Shown here one piece after another: positions 8,956 to 20,759 of a stretch of DNA of 64,000 nucleotides (position 1 is its first letter; each line of letters starts with the position of its first letter). The DNA is taken from positions 53,175,472-53,239,471 of the forward strand of contig OX393557.1 of the NCBI GenBank assembly GCA_947650365.1, in the 5' to 3' direction. The notes beneath the pieces are model-generated. The model worked only from the letters and a program-made list of their open reading frames with translations. It searched no databases and was not told the origin of the DNA. The stretch comes from Chamaelirium japonicum. Lineage: Eukaryota > Streptophyta > Magnoliopsida > Liliales > Melanthiaceae. The position numbers were made by a program, and so were the translations under genes.

Positions 8956-11437
8956 TTAATCATCTTCTCCTTCATAGTCATCCTGCTCTTCCTCAACATC
9001 CTCATCCTCTTCATTCACCTCTCCAATCTCCTCTGGCTCTTCAACATCATTTCCAATTGCAATAATTCAGTTATTTCAAATATGGTATACAAATTGTAAA
9101 AGAATGAATTAAGTATATAAAATGCTAAATAAAAAATATTTACCTTCTACCGATGGATCCATCTTCATCCAGTTATCTATTTCCCCTTCTATCCCTTCAG
9201 GAGTTGGCTCCTCTAACTCAATAACACATTCCTTTACTATGTCAATTGAGTCTAAATCGATGGGATCACTATGAATAGGCTTGTGCATAATCCTGTAAAT
9301 AATGCAATACCAATTTATAACTTTGAAAGAGAAAGAAAAAACTAAACAACTAATGGTATAATAGAAGTATATGACATATCATTAAGTTTTATACTGTATA
9401 CCTTTGTCTCAAGCTTAGGTTATAGTACACAAAGACTAAATCATTAAGTCTCTTGTGCTTCAACCTAGTCTATTGCAAGCATCGGTGTGTATTCGAGAGA
9501 AAACACTCCAATTTCTCTTGCATCCACTAGCACTATAGGTCTGGCTAAGGATATGCACAACAAACCTTTTAAGTTTTGAAGTTTGATCTCCAAATCTCTC
9601 CCACCATTCAGCTAAACAATAAAGCTGCTATGAAATAAATATGAATTCCATAATACAAGGGCTAACAAAAATATAAATTTCATAACTAAGCTACATGAAT
9701 TACCTGGATGAATTTCAGTGCAAGTGTTCATAGCATATTGCTGCCCAAATTCCCTAGTACCACTTTCATAGATGCTCATTTACTTTCCCAATAAAATTTG
9801 TATTGCCATATCTGGAAATTACATTTCAATTAAAGTATGCAAGCCATCTCAAACTGACTAGAGAAATTCTCTTTGTTATAAAAATATTTGGGATTGAGGA
9901 AGTAAGCTGCTGCATGTATTGGTCGGTGTAGTTGCTTATCCCATCTTTTATCTATAATCTCCCAATAAGGCATATATTGATTCTTTCGGTTCTTTAAGGA
10001 TTTTGCAATTGCCTCTTTAGTCCTATCCATGGCATCATATATATAGCCCATGATAGGATATGTCTCCTCAGCCACCAACCTCAAAACCTTCACTAAAGGC
10101 TCGTTGACGTGAAAGACATGAGTCATTGAGTTCCAAAAATTTCTATCTAATATGGCATCTGTCATTGTAATCCCATTAGGTTTTGTAGATCATGCTGACT
10201 ACAACCAAGCTTTGGATGTCACCATAGACCGTAACGAATTCTTCTGTCATAGTAAACTTTGAATTGTGAGGAAGTTGGTTGCAAATCTAGTCACTTTTGG
10301 CCTTACCAACTCCCTACCACTAGTATGTTTTCTTATCAAGTTCAATAAAAAAGAATAGTTATAAATAAATTTTGTCATATCCTGAGCTTTGGATACAACA
10401 AAGCTATTTCCTCCTTTCCAATCTCCTTTAGCATCAAATCAATGCATGAGCCACACAAGAAGTCCAAAAGATTGTAGGGTAGGCCTCTTGCAGTTTTTTA
10501 CTCGCTAGTGCATAATTTGTTGCATTATCAGTGATGAATTGCAACACATACTCTAGCCCAATATCCTCAACATCTTTAAACAACTCAAATAAAGCTTGAG
10601 CTGTTTTAATGATATATGTGGCATCCACATATTTCAGAAATATTATTCCTTTGTAACAATACACTATAAAATTTATCAACTGTCCTCCTCTATTATCCTT
10701 CCACCCATCAGCCATAACAGAGTATCCGTGGATAGCCCAAATGTTTTTGAAACAGACAATGTACACTTTCACTTCTTCAACATTCTTATTCAACAAGGAG
10801 GTCCTTACATCATAGTAACTAGGACCTTTATACTTTCCACCAATAGATGTCACCACATCCAACATAGGCTGAAAAAAAATGAACTCACTGCATTAAAAGG
10901 TAATGCAGTATGGTACATTTATCTAGCAACTGCGATGTCTGCCCTTTGCTTTATCTCCAGGCAGCACACTTTTAATAGTTGGTTGTGACCCATGAGTTGT
11001 TCTAGAAGGGAAGTATTTATTGATGGGGATCTCTCTCCCAAAAATAGTGTTGTTAGGTGCAGCCATTGCCCTCTTACCCTTTCTAGTCCTTCTGCCTTCT
11101 TCATCACTCTCTATCTCTTCATACTCTTGCCATGTTGCACTTGCACCGAAGTTTCCAATCTCACATTTTACATCTTTTTTCCTATTCTTTTAGTAATGTG
11201 CTCATCAATGCTTTCCTTCATCTCGTGTTGTACACTAGCAGGAAATTTCAAACATTTAGCAACATTCCCTTTTGTATGGGCTAAATGCTCCTTGACCCTA
11301 TGCATGCCACTACCTTTAATATACTTATCACAATATATGCATATATCCTCATATTTATCTCCCACTAGCTTCTTAGTAACATGCACCCATGCAGGATCAC
11401 TTTTTTTACTTGCTTTTGATGATGCAGATTCAGACAT
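8956..11437 (-). pseudogene. hAT transposase gene (BED finger, DUF659, hATC), decayed
   Basis: The transposase would bind and cut the ends of a hAT element. In reading order: a BED-type zinc finger at 11437-11168 (W-V-H-V-T, CIYC, then H-R-V-K-E-H), with KCLKFPASV following; a linker with FPSRTTHGSQPT; a DUF659 core at 10865-10434 (YSVMADGWKDNRGGQLINF, QFITDNATNY, WTSCVAHALI); a middle part at 10165-9830 ending IHAAAYFLNPKYFY; the hATC dimerisation segment near 9610-9410 (EWWERFGDQTSKL, HILSQTYSASGCKRNWSVF, LNDLVFVYYNLSLR); and an acidic tail with stop at 8956-8958. It is broken: frame changes near 10955 and between the core and middle parts, and an in-frame TAA just after VAR near 10922. Introns probably fall at 9060-9150 and 9300-9410. 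No terminal inverted repeats could be assigned. Confidence 0.85.
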
Positions 11438-11736
11438 GCTTGAGACTTGAGAGGTGGAGGCACCGACATATATAAGTCAAAGTGTCAAACAAAAGAGAAC
11501 AAATAATTACAATATATATTTAATGCATGCCATAACTTAAAAGTTTATATAGATTTTCCATCTAATGACTAATATATACATTATACCTTGCTTCTTGTGT
11601 TTCGTTGAACAGGACCAGAAGCAGAGAGGAGTAGAGATTGAAATTTGCAATTCTACAACATCACTTGCAAAAAAAAAAATTAAGAACTGAGCAATGCATG
11701 GAATAAATTGAAGCTTTGTTTCTCTAAAGGGGATGG

Positions 11737-11738
<2 letters not shown>
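11438..11738. other. Upstream flank of the hAT gene, nothing identified
   Basis: AT-rich sequence with no convincing coding or repeat structure. It may hold the 5' leader and end of the hAT element, but I could not find an end. Confidence 0.4.

Positions 11739-11790
<52 letters not shown>
11739..11790. repeat. (GA)n microsatellite
   Basis: About 52 bases of almost pure GA dinucleotide with one GGAG interruption. Predicted frames over it are artefacts. Confidence 0.95.
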
Positions 11791-12499
11791 CATTGTTTCC
11801 TTCCAACTGCTATTGCACCAAAACAAAACAATCACGAGACGAATAGCTACAGTGCGCAGGCGGTGCGGAGGCCTACAGGAGGCTCGAGGTCGAGGGGCAG
11901 GGTCGATAAACCAGGAAGCTGAACTGGAGAGACAATCACGAGAGATCATAGAGTTGCTTGAAGAGGGGACCCGCAAAAGAGAGGGCCTGCAGTCGACAAA
12001 GGCATGCATGAGAGAGAGAGGCACTGTCCGGGAAGTCCAACGACTAGCGAAGGCACATAAGAGGGGGAGAGGCACTGCGCAAGAGAGGGCAAGTGATCGA
12101 CGAGGGCAAGACGCTCGACGTGCAGAGTGCACCCGAGGAAGACAGCCAAAAATGCCCTAAAGGCTGAAGGGCGGAGGAGCACGGTAAAAGGCCACATTGC
12201 TAGAAGAGGAGGGATCGACCATGACACCGGGAGAACTGTAGGGTCGGCGTGGGGGCCGAGAGGGTGCTGAGGAGCTGAACGAAGGCAAAGCAGGGGCGAT
12301 AAGTGCTGCATGAGGTGCCCTCAATAAAGTAGAGATAGGAGGTGCCCTCGATAAAGCAGAGACGTCAAGGAGGATAGAGGGTGCTGACTGCTTGGGTGCT
12401 CAAGAGAAGTAGGAGTGCGTCTGTCTGGGTATTTGACCAGTAAGAAGAGCAAGAGGGTGCTCCAACTCAACACTAAGCTCTGTCTGGGTGCCCGATTTC
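11791..12499. other. GC/GA-rich stretch without recognisable gene
   Basis: Moderately GC-rich, purine-biased sequence with short internal repeats such as GAGGTGCCCTC near 12311 and 12341. Overlapping frames exist on both strands but their products are low-complexity Arg/Ser-rich and match nothing I recognise. Confidence 0.5.
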
Positions 12500-12507
12500 A
12501 GTACTCT

Positions 12508-13052
12508 TAGGAGTGGCAATCAGTCGGGTTCGGGTCGGACCCTACCCCTATCCATACTCATATCCATTCGGGTATGGCATGGTCCATACCCGACCCATAC
12601 CCATTCGGTTAGAATAGTGTCCATACCTAATCAGGATTCGGGGATGAATTAGGTATAATTTTGCCTAGTTTACTCCATCATAGATTCAATTATTTGAGGA
12701 GAAAAATCAAGGTATCACAATGCAATGTTAAGAAGTTCTTTTGGTTTCTGATTACAATGGCTTTAGTAGAGTATACGTTTAGGTAGGGATATCGGTTCGG
12801 TTAGAATTTGGGTATATAACCACGAGTTTGGAGTCAAAGTGTATTATCTAGTATACATAAGTTAGAGGGACAATCGGGTTCAAGTATGGGTATTGAGGTA
12901 CCCATACCAATACTAATACCCATACCCATTCCCAAAAGTGAATCGGTTAGAGTTCTTATACTCATACCCTACCCAAACCATGTTTCGGGTACAAAATCTG
13001 TACACATACGCAATGTTTCGGGTCAGGTTTTTAGAGTTCATTGCCACCCCTA
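12508..13052. mobile_element. Non-autonomous hAT-type MITE, 545 bp, with 8-bp target duplication
   Basis: Ends are TAGGAGTGGCAAT and ATTGCCACCCCTA, a 13-bp inverted repeat with one mismatch. AGTACTCT flanks it at 12500-12507 and 13053-13060, a perfect 8-bp duplication typical of hAT elements. The inside is rich in GGGTTCGGGT/ACCCATACCC motifs near both ends and has no coding capacity. It is unlikely to be mobilised by the nearby hAT gene, since no end of that element was found to compare. Confidence 0.9.
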
Positions 13053-13071
13053 AGTACTCTTCATTGAGTAG

Positions 13072-13396
13072 TATTAGAGGATTAGCCCCACCTTGGTAAA
13101 GTAGAGGGCGGAAATGATCCTTATATGTATGATGGGACCTCATTTCAATACCTGGGTTTTAGGATTGACAAAATCTCACATGATATCAGAGCCTAACCGC
13201 ATCACTCACATACCGGGTGTGGTCCCCACACATCTATCATCCACGTGACAAGAACCACAAAAAGATTGGCCTGCATGTGAGGGAGAGTGTTCGAGGATTA
13301 GTCCCACCTCGGTAAAGTAGAGAGCTGAAATGATCCTTATATGTATGATGGGGCCTCGTTTCAATATCTGGTTTTTGGGATTGAGAAAATCTCACA
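13072..13396 (+). mobile_element. TRIM (terminal-repeat retrotransposon in miniature), 325 bp
   Basis: Two direct repeats of 109 bp, 13072-13180 and 13288-13396, share GAGGATTAG...CCCACC and end AAATCTCACA. Right after the first comes TGATATCAGAGCC (13181-13193), a match to the initiator-Met tRNA primer site of plant retroelements. Right before the second is a purine run TGTGAGGGAGAG as polypurine tract. The internal part is only about 107 bp and non-coding. The two terminal repeats differ at roughly a tenth of positions, so the copy is old. No clear target duplication. Confidence 0.8.
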
Positions 13397-14060
13397 AAGA
13401 GAGAGCAGGTCCGCAGGTCCCCATATTTCTGGAAATTTCAAAGGAACATGAGGGCTCGTCTACGAAGAGGTGAGGCAACGGAGGCCGACAGCTAGAGAAG
13501 CGGCAATAGGAGGAGGGATCACCTCCCAGTTGAGGAAAAGGTTAGTGGTGAACGGCCAACGGTGAGTGAGGAGGGGATCTGCTCTGCCAGAGAAGTGGAT
13601 CGAACTACAACCGCCAAGGGATTGAGTTGATTCCAAACGGTGGAAGGATTTGCTCTATCAGAGTGAGGATAACTGATAACCTCGAGCTGCTGCCGAATCG
13701 AGAGAAACTTAGATGATCTACTCTGCCAGAGTGAGGATAACTGCGAGCTGCTGCCAAATTGAGAGAAACAGAGATCTCGATCCGATTTTAGGTGGAAAGC
13801 TAATTGCGCGAAGATAAAGCTCGAGCTAATTTAGAGAGAGATGGCCAGATCTCAATCTCAAGAAGTGCTGATCTTGCTAGATCCGATCTTGTCGAATCAA
13901 GAGCTTCTACTACGCCGTGGAGGGCTCAAGCTACTGCCTGAGCTGATCTCGCCAGATCGAGAGAACAGGGATCGATCTCAGATCCCGAGGGGTGATGGAG
14001 GAGCTCGAAAGAGACGATTATCATCGTGCAGAGAAGGGCGGACCCACAGCTCCGATACCA
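13397..14060 (-). other. Leader and internal remnant of an old Ty1/copia element
   Basis: This follows, on the minus strand, the primer-binding site at 14049-14060 of the fossil copia LTR. It is rich in GATCTCGATCTGGC-like short repeats with no gag or pol motif seen, so only leader sequence seems to remain. The coding part is missing. Confidence 0.45.
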
Positions 14061-14075
14061 TATCACCAATAACCC

Positions 14076-14120
<45 letters not shown>

Positions 14121-14299
14121 TGTTTTGGGGGGAGAAGGAATGACTTCTCATTAGGGCATTACCAAATATATAGGTAAGTGTATATACGAATACATACAAA
14201 TATCTTAAAGTACATGCAAATACATATAAGTATCTCTAAAAAGAACGGCACACAAGTGAAGATTAAATACGATAAACAATTTTGATAGCTATACTAACA
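14049..14299 (-). mobile_element. Fossil Ty1/copia 5' LTR with primer-binding site
   Basis: On the minus strand the LTR starts TGTTAGTATAGCTATC (14299) and runs through AATGCCCTAATGAGAAGTC, typical of plant copia LTRs of about 240 bp, to about 14061. The primer site TGGTATCGGAGC (14060-14049) follows, close to the initiator-Met tRNA complement. A (GA)n run (about 14079-14117) lies within the LTR. No second LTR was found; the element is truncated. Confidence 0.6.
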
Positions 14300-14649
14300 A
14301 AATTGGAACTAGTTGGCGACTAATCACCATTTTGCCGACCCAACTGACCAAATGCCCTTAGAGCTAGGAGGAACCCGACTAGACCCCACTAGCAACTGGG
14401 TCTAGTCCGAATTAATGCGGGCTGTACTTGTTTAATAACCCCGCTTGGGCATACTGCTGACTGGACCCACAATATATGCTAGTATGCTATTGATGTTACT
14501 TTCTTTGATTGTTGATGACTTTATATTTTATAATTTATAGTTGATAGTTGTTATTTATGATTATGTATTGACCAACTGATATCGTATTCTTGCTGACATT
14601 TATACTAGTTTATAGATACATATGTTTAGGGAAGGGGAGGGGTTAGCTC
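14300..14649. other. Intergenic, nothing identified
   Basis: Mixed sequence with an AT-rich right half; no coding or repeat signal. Confidence 0.5.
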
Positions 14650-15770
14650 TGTTGGGTGTGTGTGTGTTAAAACCACACTTTTAGTCCCATATCGGTTAGG
14701 GGAGAAATCCCCTACCAACATATAAGGATTTGCCCACTTCCCCCCACTAGTCATCACACTAGAGAAGGGGCTGCACTAGCTCTCACACGCGCGCGCGTGC
14801 GTGCCGTGCCGAGCCGGGCCGGGCCGGGCCGGGCTTGGGCATGGGCTGGGCGGCGCGTGTGTGTGCGCCCGCGGACCCGGACACGATAGCACCTCCGAAA
14901 TGGGCTGGTCCGCACCTGCCCTCTTTTTGTTTTTTGCTTTTAAGTCCTCCACTATTTATTATTTACTATTTGGGACACTAGCCGTTACGCGAGAAGCGCT
15001 GCATGGTAGCCGTTACGTACAGACTCGCTGCGAGCTGTAACGTGCGAGGTTAATGGGCTTAATCGCAGCCCATTAACCGCTCCCCTCTTTCAGCCTCCCA
15101 TTAACAGCCCGAGGCCTATATAAGGCCCGGTGCAGCCATGGGATGTACACACTCTGAAAATCGGAATTTCTCCCTACTTTCTGCCTCTCCCTCTTCCATT
15201 CTCTCGTGCTGTGGTGCTGCCCCTTTGCTCCGAAGAGACTCCCTCTCTCGGATCAAAGCCTTGCTGCGGTGCTGCCTCCCGGCCTCGAGAAGATCGTCAT
15301 CGAGTCGCTGGGTTCCTGAAAGTCTACGAGGTTCGCAAAACCTTCTTGGAGTCGTGCCGACGAGAAGGAGGTCGCCTGACCGGGGTCGCCGTATCTCCCA
15401 GAACAATTGCCACGAGACTCGCACGAGGGGGGCAATAAGATTCTTGGGACAGTGCCTAGCACGCTTCGACCACAGGCCAGAGTCTCTAACTCTTCTTTTG
15501 TCCTAATATTAGATCTAAAATAATCAACTTGCATCTAATAGAGAAATCTAAATAATTAGATATATTTTAGATAGATTGTATCTTCCTTTTAGAAAAGTTC
15601 GGCAAGGTGAATGACGGTTCTATAGAACCCGCTCTGCCTTGGCAAACAATTTCTAAAAGAAATTTGTGACTTGTCCTTGTTTGCAAAAATAACATTTGCT
15701 AATCAATTTTAATATTAATAATTTGATTAAATCCTAAATTTGCTAGTTTAGAACGATTAGATTTCCAACA
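14650..15770 (+). repeat. 5' LTR of Copia-1 (1121 bp)
   Basis: Starts TGTTGGGTGTG and ends TTTCCAACA. Contains a GCCGGGCC tandem run near 14815-14835 and a TATA box CCTATATAAGG near 15115-15125. Frames inside (for example one starting at 15138) recur unchanged in the 3' LTR only because the LTRs are young. Confidence 0.97.
15113..15125 (+). promoter_or_regulatory. TATA box of Copia-1 LTR
   Basis: GGCCTATATAAGG lies about 650 bases before the LTR end, so a start near 15147 would leave about 620 bases of R-U5. An identical copy is in the other LTR near 21229-21241. Confidence 0.65.
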
Positions 15771-16203
15771 ATCCAAGAATCTTATTGTAATTTAATCGTT
15801 CATAAGTTATTTTCTTTGCAACGTGCTCACTAATCATCTATTAGCCTACGTGATCATCTATTAGTCTTTATCTCGTGCTAACTATTAGTTGCTACTAGTT
15901 ACAAAACTATTTTCTACAAAAGTAAATTAGAAGCATAGATTATAGAAAAGACTAAAAGTCGTCATTGGAATATTCCACTGCCTACGGTGTCTAGAAAGGC
16001 TTGTCAAACCGGCATTAAATTGCCCAAGGTAGGTTGGTATTTGAGCGAGCCTAGTGCTCCACCTCCTACCTGGAGCCCATCTGGCCGTTAGGATTTGGAA
16101 GTTTCATTTGGACTTCTAAAAGTCGAATCTATCTAGGTGTACTTTAAAATTGACAAAACTTATTTTTCAATCCACAGATTACAACTCCTTACTTTGGTCC
16201 GAA

Positions 16204-17100
16204 ATGGCCTCACCAAATCGTGAAACCCTGAGTGCCAAACCCGAAAAGTTTGACGGGTCTAACTTCAAGAGGTGGCAGAACCAGATGAGATTCTGGCTAA
16301 CCACACTTGGGTTACTGTCAGCCATAGGTGAAACCGCACCAGGAGTATCCAATGGGTCTAGTCAAACACGTCGTACCCGAGCCTCCACTTCTCAACCAGA
16401 AACTGAACCAACTTCTGGCATTCCTACTAGGACCCCAGAAGAAATCAACTACCATGGCCTTCATTGGATCCTAGGGGCCTTATCTGATAGACTATATGAT
16501 ATCTACTATACCATCCAAAATCCTAAGGACATGATGCTGGAGTAAAACGCTTCAAAGCGTCTGACTTCAACAGCTTCAAAATGGTTGACTCCAAACCCAT
16601 GAATGATCAGATTCATGAGTTTGAGAACCTAGTCCAACATCTGAAGACTAATGGTTCCACCCTTGATGAAACCTTCCAGATAGCCTGTCTTATAGATAAA
16701 CTACCTGCTTCTTGGTCTGAGTTCTCTAAGCACCTAAGTCATACCCAAGGTGACCTAACCCTAACTCAAGTTCTAAACTCTATTAGAATTGAGGAGCAAC
16801 ATAGGCTCAGGGAAGAGGGATCCTCTGAATCCAAACCCAAGGTCAACAACATAGAGAGTCAACCGTCTAAACCATTCCAAAAACCTAAACATAAGTTCCA
16901 GAAGAAACCCTTCCACCCTAAGCCTAAGCCATATACCAAGAAGCCATACCATAGCAACCATAACCCAAACCATCCCAAGGACCAAAAGAAGGAAGGAGTG
17001 CGTTGCTGCTACGTCTGCGGTCGGACCAATCACATGGCCAACCAATGCTTCTACAAGAAGACAGCACCACCTCCAAATCCAAGAAGAAATGGTCCAACGC
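16204..17100 (+). CDS. Copia-1 gag region
   Basis: The likely start is ATG 16204 (MASPNRETLSAKPEKFDGSNF); an upstream in-frame ATG at 16150 is possible. The capsid-like part has FDGSNFKRWQNQMRFWL and, downstream, the FENLVQHLKTNGSTLDETFQ block typical of copia gag. A CCHC zinc knuckle (CYVCGRTNHMANQC) lies at about 17005-17046 in a Lys/Pro-rich basic context. Not a single open frame. Confidence 0.9.
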
Positions 17101-17199
17101 CACCCGGCTCCCAAGTCAACATGGTGACCTCTGGAGCTGGCTCTTCTGGGACCGCTTTCAGGTCTGTTCTCTTCACTTCTGAAGTTAACATGACCTTTC

Positions 17200-17520
17200 A
17201 AGCATTTGATTGGTGGATTGACACAGGAGCTAACATTCATGTTTGCTCTGATCAATCTTTGTTTTCCACCTATCAGGTCTCAGGTGGAGGAGCTATAAGC
17301 ATGGGGAACAATGCTGAGGCTCGTGTGCTAGGGATAGGACGGATCGACCTGAAGCTGACGTCGGAGAAGACCCTGACCCTGCGCGGAGTCCACCATATTC
17401 CGGAGATTAGGAGAAATTTAATTAGTGGGTCCTTATTAGTCCAACAGGGCTATAAGCTTGTATTTGAGTCAAATAAGGTTGTAATCACCAAGGGAATGAA
17501 TTTTATTGGAAAAGGATTTC
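17200..17520 (+). CDS. Copia-1 protease region
   Basis: WWIDTGANIHVC near 17208-17243 carries the aspartic-protease motif of copia elements, followed by GGGAISMGNNAEARVLGIG and the HHIPEIRRNLISGSLL block. It sits directly after the zinc knuckle. Confidence 0.85.
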
Positions 17521-17589
17521 TTTGTGATGGTTTGTTTAAATTAAATGTTTATAATCCTTCGTCCACAATTCTGAATGTTGAGTCTTCGG

Positions 17590-18250
17590 TCACTTGGCAC
17601 CAAAGGCTAGGTCATGTAAATTATAATTCTATTAAGAAACTCATGACCCTAAACATCATTCCTAAATCCGATACTAGGAATCTCGACAAGTGCGAGATAT
17701 GCGTAGAAGCGAAACAACCTAAGAAATCTTTTAAAACCATCGATCGAGACTCCCATATACTTGAATTAATTCACAGCGATGTCTGTGATTCTGGGAGAAC
17801 CTCTAGAGGTGGCAATAGATATTTTGTAACGTTCATAGATGACGCTTCAAAATATTGCCACCTATACCTTATTAAAACTAAGGATGAAGTACTCAGTAAA
17901 TTTAAAATTTACAGAGCTCTGGTTGAAAACCAATTAGACAAAACCATTAAGATCCTTAGGTCAGACCGATGAGGGGAGTACACCTCAAATGAGTTAAGTG
18001 AATACTGTGATGACTATGGAATACTCCATGAAGTCACAGCTCCTTACACTCCCCAATCCAACGGTGTAGCGGAGAGAAAAAACAGGACCCTAATGAACAT
18101 GGTCAATTCCATATTACTAAGCTCTGGAGCGCCAGAGAACTTGTGGGGGGAAGCCCTAATGACGGCCTGTTTTATCCTTAACCGCATTCTTTTCAAACAC
18201 AATGACTTGACCCCATACGAAGTATAGAAACATAGAAAACCTAACTTAGA
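17590..18250 (+). CDS. Copia-1 integrase region
   Basis: The GAG-pre-integrase segment ([17 protein letters not shown], then CEICVEAKQ) carries the HHCC zinc site. The core follows with [10 protein letters not shown] around the first Asp and the [12 protein letters not shown] block. Further on come [16 protein letters not shown] and [16 protein letters not shown]. Order and motifs are those of copia integrases. Confidence 0.88.
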
Positions 18251-18689
18251 ATATTTAAAAGTGTGGGGGTGCCTAGCTAAGGTAAAAATCTCCGATAACA
18301 AAAGAAAGAAGATAGGACCTAAGACTGTAGATGCCATCTTTATTAGCTACGCTTCAGACAGTAACGCTAATCGTTTTTTAGTGTTTAACTCTGAAATAAG
18401 CGAAATAGCCAATAACACCATAATCGAAGCAAGAGATGCCTCATACTTCGAAAACATCTTTCCTTATAAGACTAGGATCAACACTAGGATTAATACCAAT
18501 AACCAGGCCTCCAGTTCTAATCAGGTGACTCAAATCGAACCTGAAGTCCAATTAGAACCTGAAGACCAGACTGAACCGGTAACTCAAACCGAACCTAGGA
18601 GGAGTAAACGTGCCCGTGTAGAGAAAGTCTTTGATGACTTCTATACACTTATGGTGGAGAACTCCCCCTCCACCTATACAGATGCAATG

Positions 18690-20201
18690 ACGTCCATAGA
18701 CTCACCTTTTTGGAAAGAAGCCATAGATAACGAGATCCAATCCATACTTCAAAACCATACCTGGGAACTCACCAATTTACCTCCTGGTTGTAAAACCATA
18801 GGATGTAAATGGGTGTTTAAGAAAAAGCTTAGACCCGACGGTACCATAGATAAATTTAAGGCACGACTTGTAGCCAAAGGCTTTACCCAAAAACCTGGAG
18901 TAGACTACTTTGATGTCTACTCACCTGTCGCTAGGATAACCACGATTAGGATCCTCATCGCCTTAGCTTCAATCTATAAGCTAGTCATACATCAAATGGA
19001 TGTTAAGACTGCTTTCTTGAATGGCGATCTTAATGAGGAAATATACATGGACCTACCCGAGGGATTTACTGCACCTGGACAAGAGGGAAAGGTGTGTAAG
19101 TTAATTCGATCCCTCTATCGTCTTAAACAAGCCCCAAAACAATGGCACATGAAATTCGATGAAGTTATCTTATCCTATGGATTTGATATCAATTCAACGG
19201 ATGAATGTGTATACCATAAAGTAAATGGTAGTAATATTGTCATCTTATGTTTGTATGTTGACGATATTCTGATATTTGGTTCAAACATACAAATCATAAA
19301 TGATATCAAACATTTTTTGTCCCAAAACTTTGACATGAAAGATCTAGGACAAGCCGATATTATTTTGAACACTAAGATCATTAGAAAGGACAATGGTTTA
19401 GTGTTATCCCAATCCCACTATGTCGAGAAAATCCTTAGAAAATTTTACGACCCCGATTGCCAACCAGTATCCACACCATATGATCCAAATACCCATCTAA
19501 CAAAGAATACTGGACTTCCTAGACTACAGAGCGAGTATGCTCAAATCATAGGATCGCTAGGTTTTCTAGCAAACTATACTCGACCCGATATCGCTTACGC
19601 GGTAAATAGACTTAGTCGTTATACGTCTAACCCGAATTTGTCCCATTGGAATGCGTTAGAAAGAATTTTTAGATATCTTAAGGGAACCATATCATACGGT
19701 CTCCACTATAGTGGATATCCAGCTGTATTAGAGGGATACTCTGATGCTAACTGGATTAGTGACTCAATAGATATTAAGTCCACAACCGGATATGTATTCC
19801 TACTAGGAGGTGGAGCCATATCTTGGAAATCCACCAAACAGACTGTTATAGCTAGGAGTACCATGGAATCAGAAATGATAGCGCTAGATACCACTAGCAC
19901 AGAAGCAGAATGTCTTCGAGATCTTCTATATAAGATCCCATTGATAGAAAAGCCTTTACCGGCTATATCTATCCATTGTGATTGTCGATCAGCTATTGAT
20001 AAATGTAATCAAGAAAACGCTGATGTGAAAATAAATCGACATCTGAAAGTGGGACATAGATATCTCAGATATAAGATGAAGAATCAAATAATTGCCCTAG
20101 ATTTTGTTAGATCCGAAAAGAATTTGGCGGATCATCTAACTAAGGGCCTCTCTAGGACAGTGGTCTTAGAATCGTCGAGGGGGATGGGATTAAGCCCATA
20201 A
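18690..20201 (+). CDS. Copia-1 reverse transcriptase and RNase H region
   Basis: Reverse transcriptase at about 18750-19450 has [53 protein letters not shown] and the catalytic YVDDILIF box near 19253-19276. RNase H lies at about 19730-20150 with [30 protein letters not shown] and [11 protein letters not shown] at the end. The stop at 20199-20201 is the natural end of pol. About 550 bases of 3' untranslated sequence follow. Confidence 0.92.
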   Translation, partial: TSIDSPFWKEAIDNEIQSILQNHTWELTNLPPGCKTIGCKWVFKKKLRPDGTIDKFKARLVAKGFTQKPGVDYFDVYSPVARITTIRILIALASIYKLVIHQMDVKTAFLNGDLNEEIYMDLPEGFTAPGQEGKVCKLIRSLYRLKQAPKQWHMKFDEVILSYGFDINSTDECVYHKVNGSNIVILCLYVDDILIFGSNIQIINDIKHFLSQNFDMKDLGQADIILNTKIIRKDNGLVLSQSHYVEKILRKFYDPDCQPVSTPYDPNTHLTKNTGLPRLQSEYAQIIGSLGFLANYTRPDIAYAVNRLSRYTSNPNLSHWNALERIFRYLKGTISYGLHYSGYPAVLEGYSDANWISDSIDIKSTTGYVFLLGGGAISWKSTKQTVIARSTMESEMIALDTTSTEAECLRDLLYKIPLIEKPLPAISIHCDCRSAIDKCNQENADVKINRHLKVGHRYLRYKMKNQIIALDFVRSEKNLADHLTKGLSRTVVLESSRGMGLSP

Positions 20202-20750
20202 GAAAAATCACCGCAGTGGGAACCCAACCTCACGGAGGTTCAATGGGTAGAAACAAACTGTAGTAGTGATTGAAAATAAGGAGCACTGAATAATGCTCCC
20301 GTCCCTATGACGTCAGTGCTTATTAAAAGCAAGGGGTAGGATGAGTTTAAAACTCTTAATAAGTCCAAGACCCATGAGGCGGGGTGTCGCCTTGCTTACA
20401 CCCCTATTAGGACTTACCTATATGCATGTCGTTGCGAGGCCGCAACTCTGGGATCAGGGCTGCTCCCTAGAAACATACAAGAAAAGATATCTGCGCAAGG
20501 CCATTAATAGCGCAACCCGCTTAGAACCATCGAAAACTGTACTACGTGTACTACTTGTAGAAACCCGATAAATGAGGCTGGTTCAAGGCGTAGTCCACCA
20601 AGTCCTCACGGATGTATAAAACTGTACTAAGTGGAGGTTCAAACCGGAAGGTACCTACACCTACTGCGTAGTATAAGGAATCCAGCAAAGTCTTTTTATT
20701 TTACATTTTAAACTTTTTAATTATTTAATATTTAGTGGTTTTAAACACAT

Positions 20751-20759
20751 GTGGGGGAT
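20751..20759 (+). other. Polypurine tract of Copia-1
   Basis: GTGGGGGAT immediately precedes the first base of the 3' LTR, the position of the plus-strand primer. Confidence 0.8.

Noticed and set aside
8754-11700. Terminal inverted repeats of the hAT element
   Set aside because: No convincing inverted ends with an 8-bp duplication were found on either side of the gene.
15116-15534. 102- and 122-codon frames in the Copia-1 LTR, repeated at 21189-21650
   Set aside because: They exist twice only because the LTRs are nearly identical; no domain and no evidence of a host gene.
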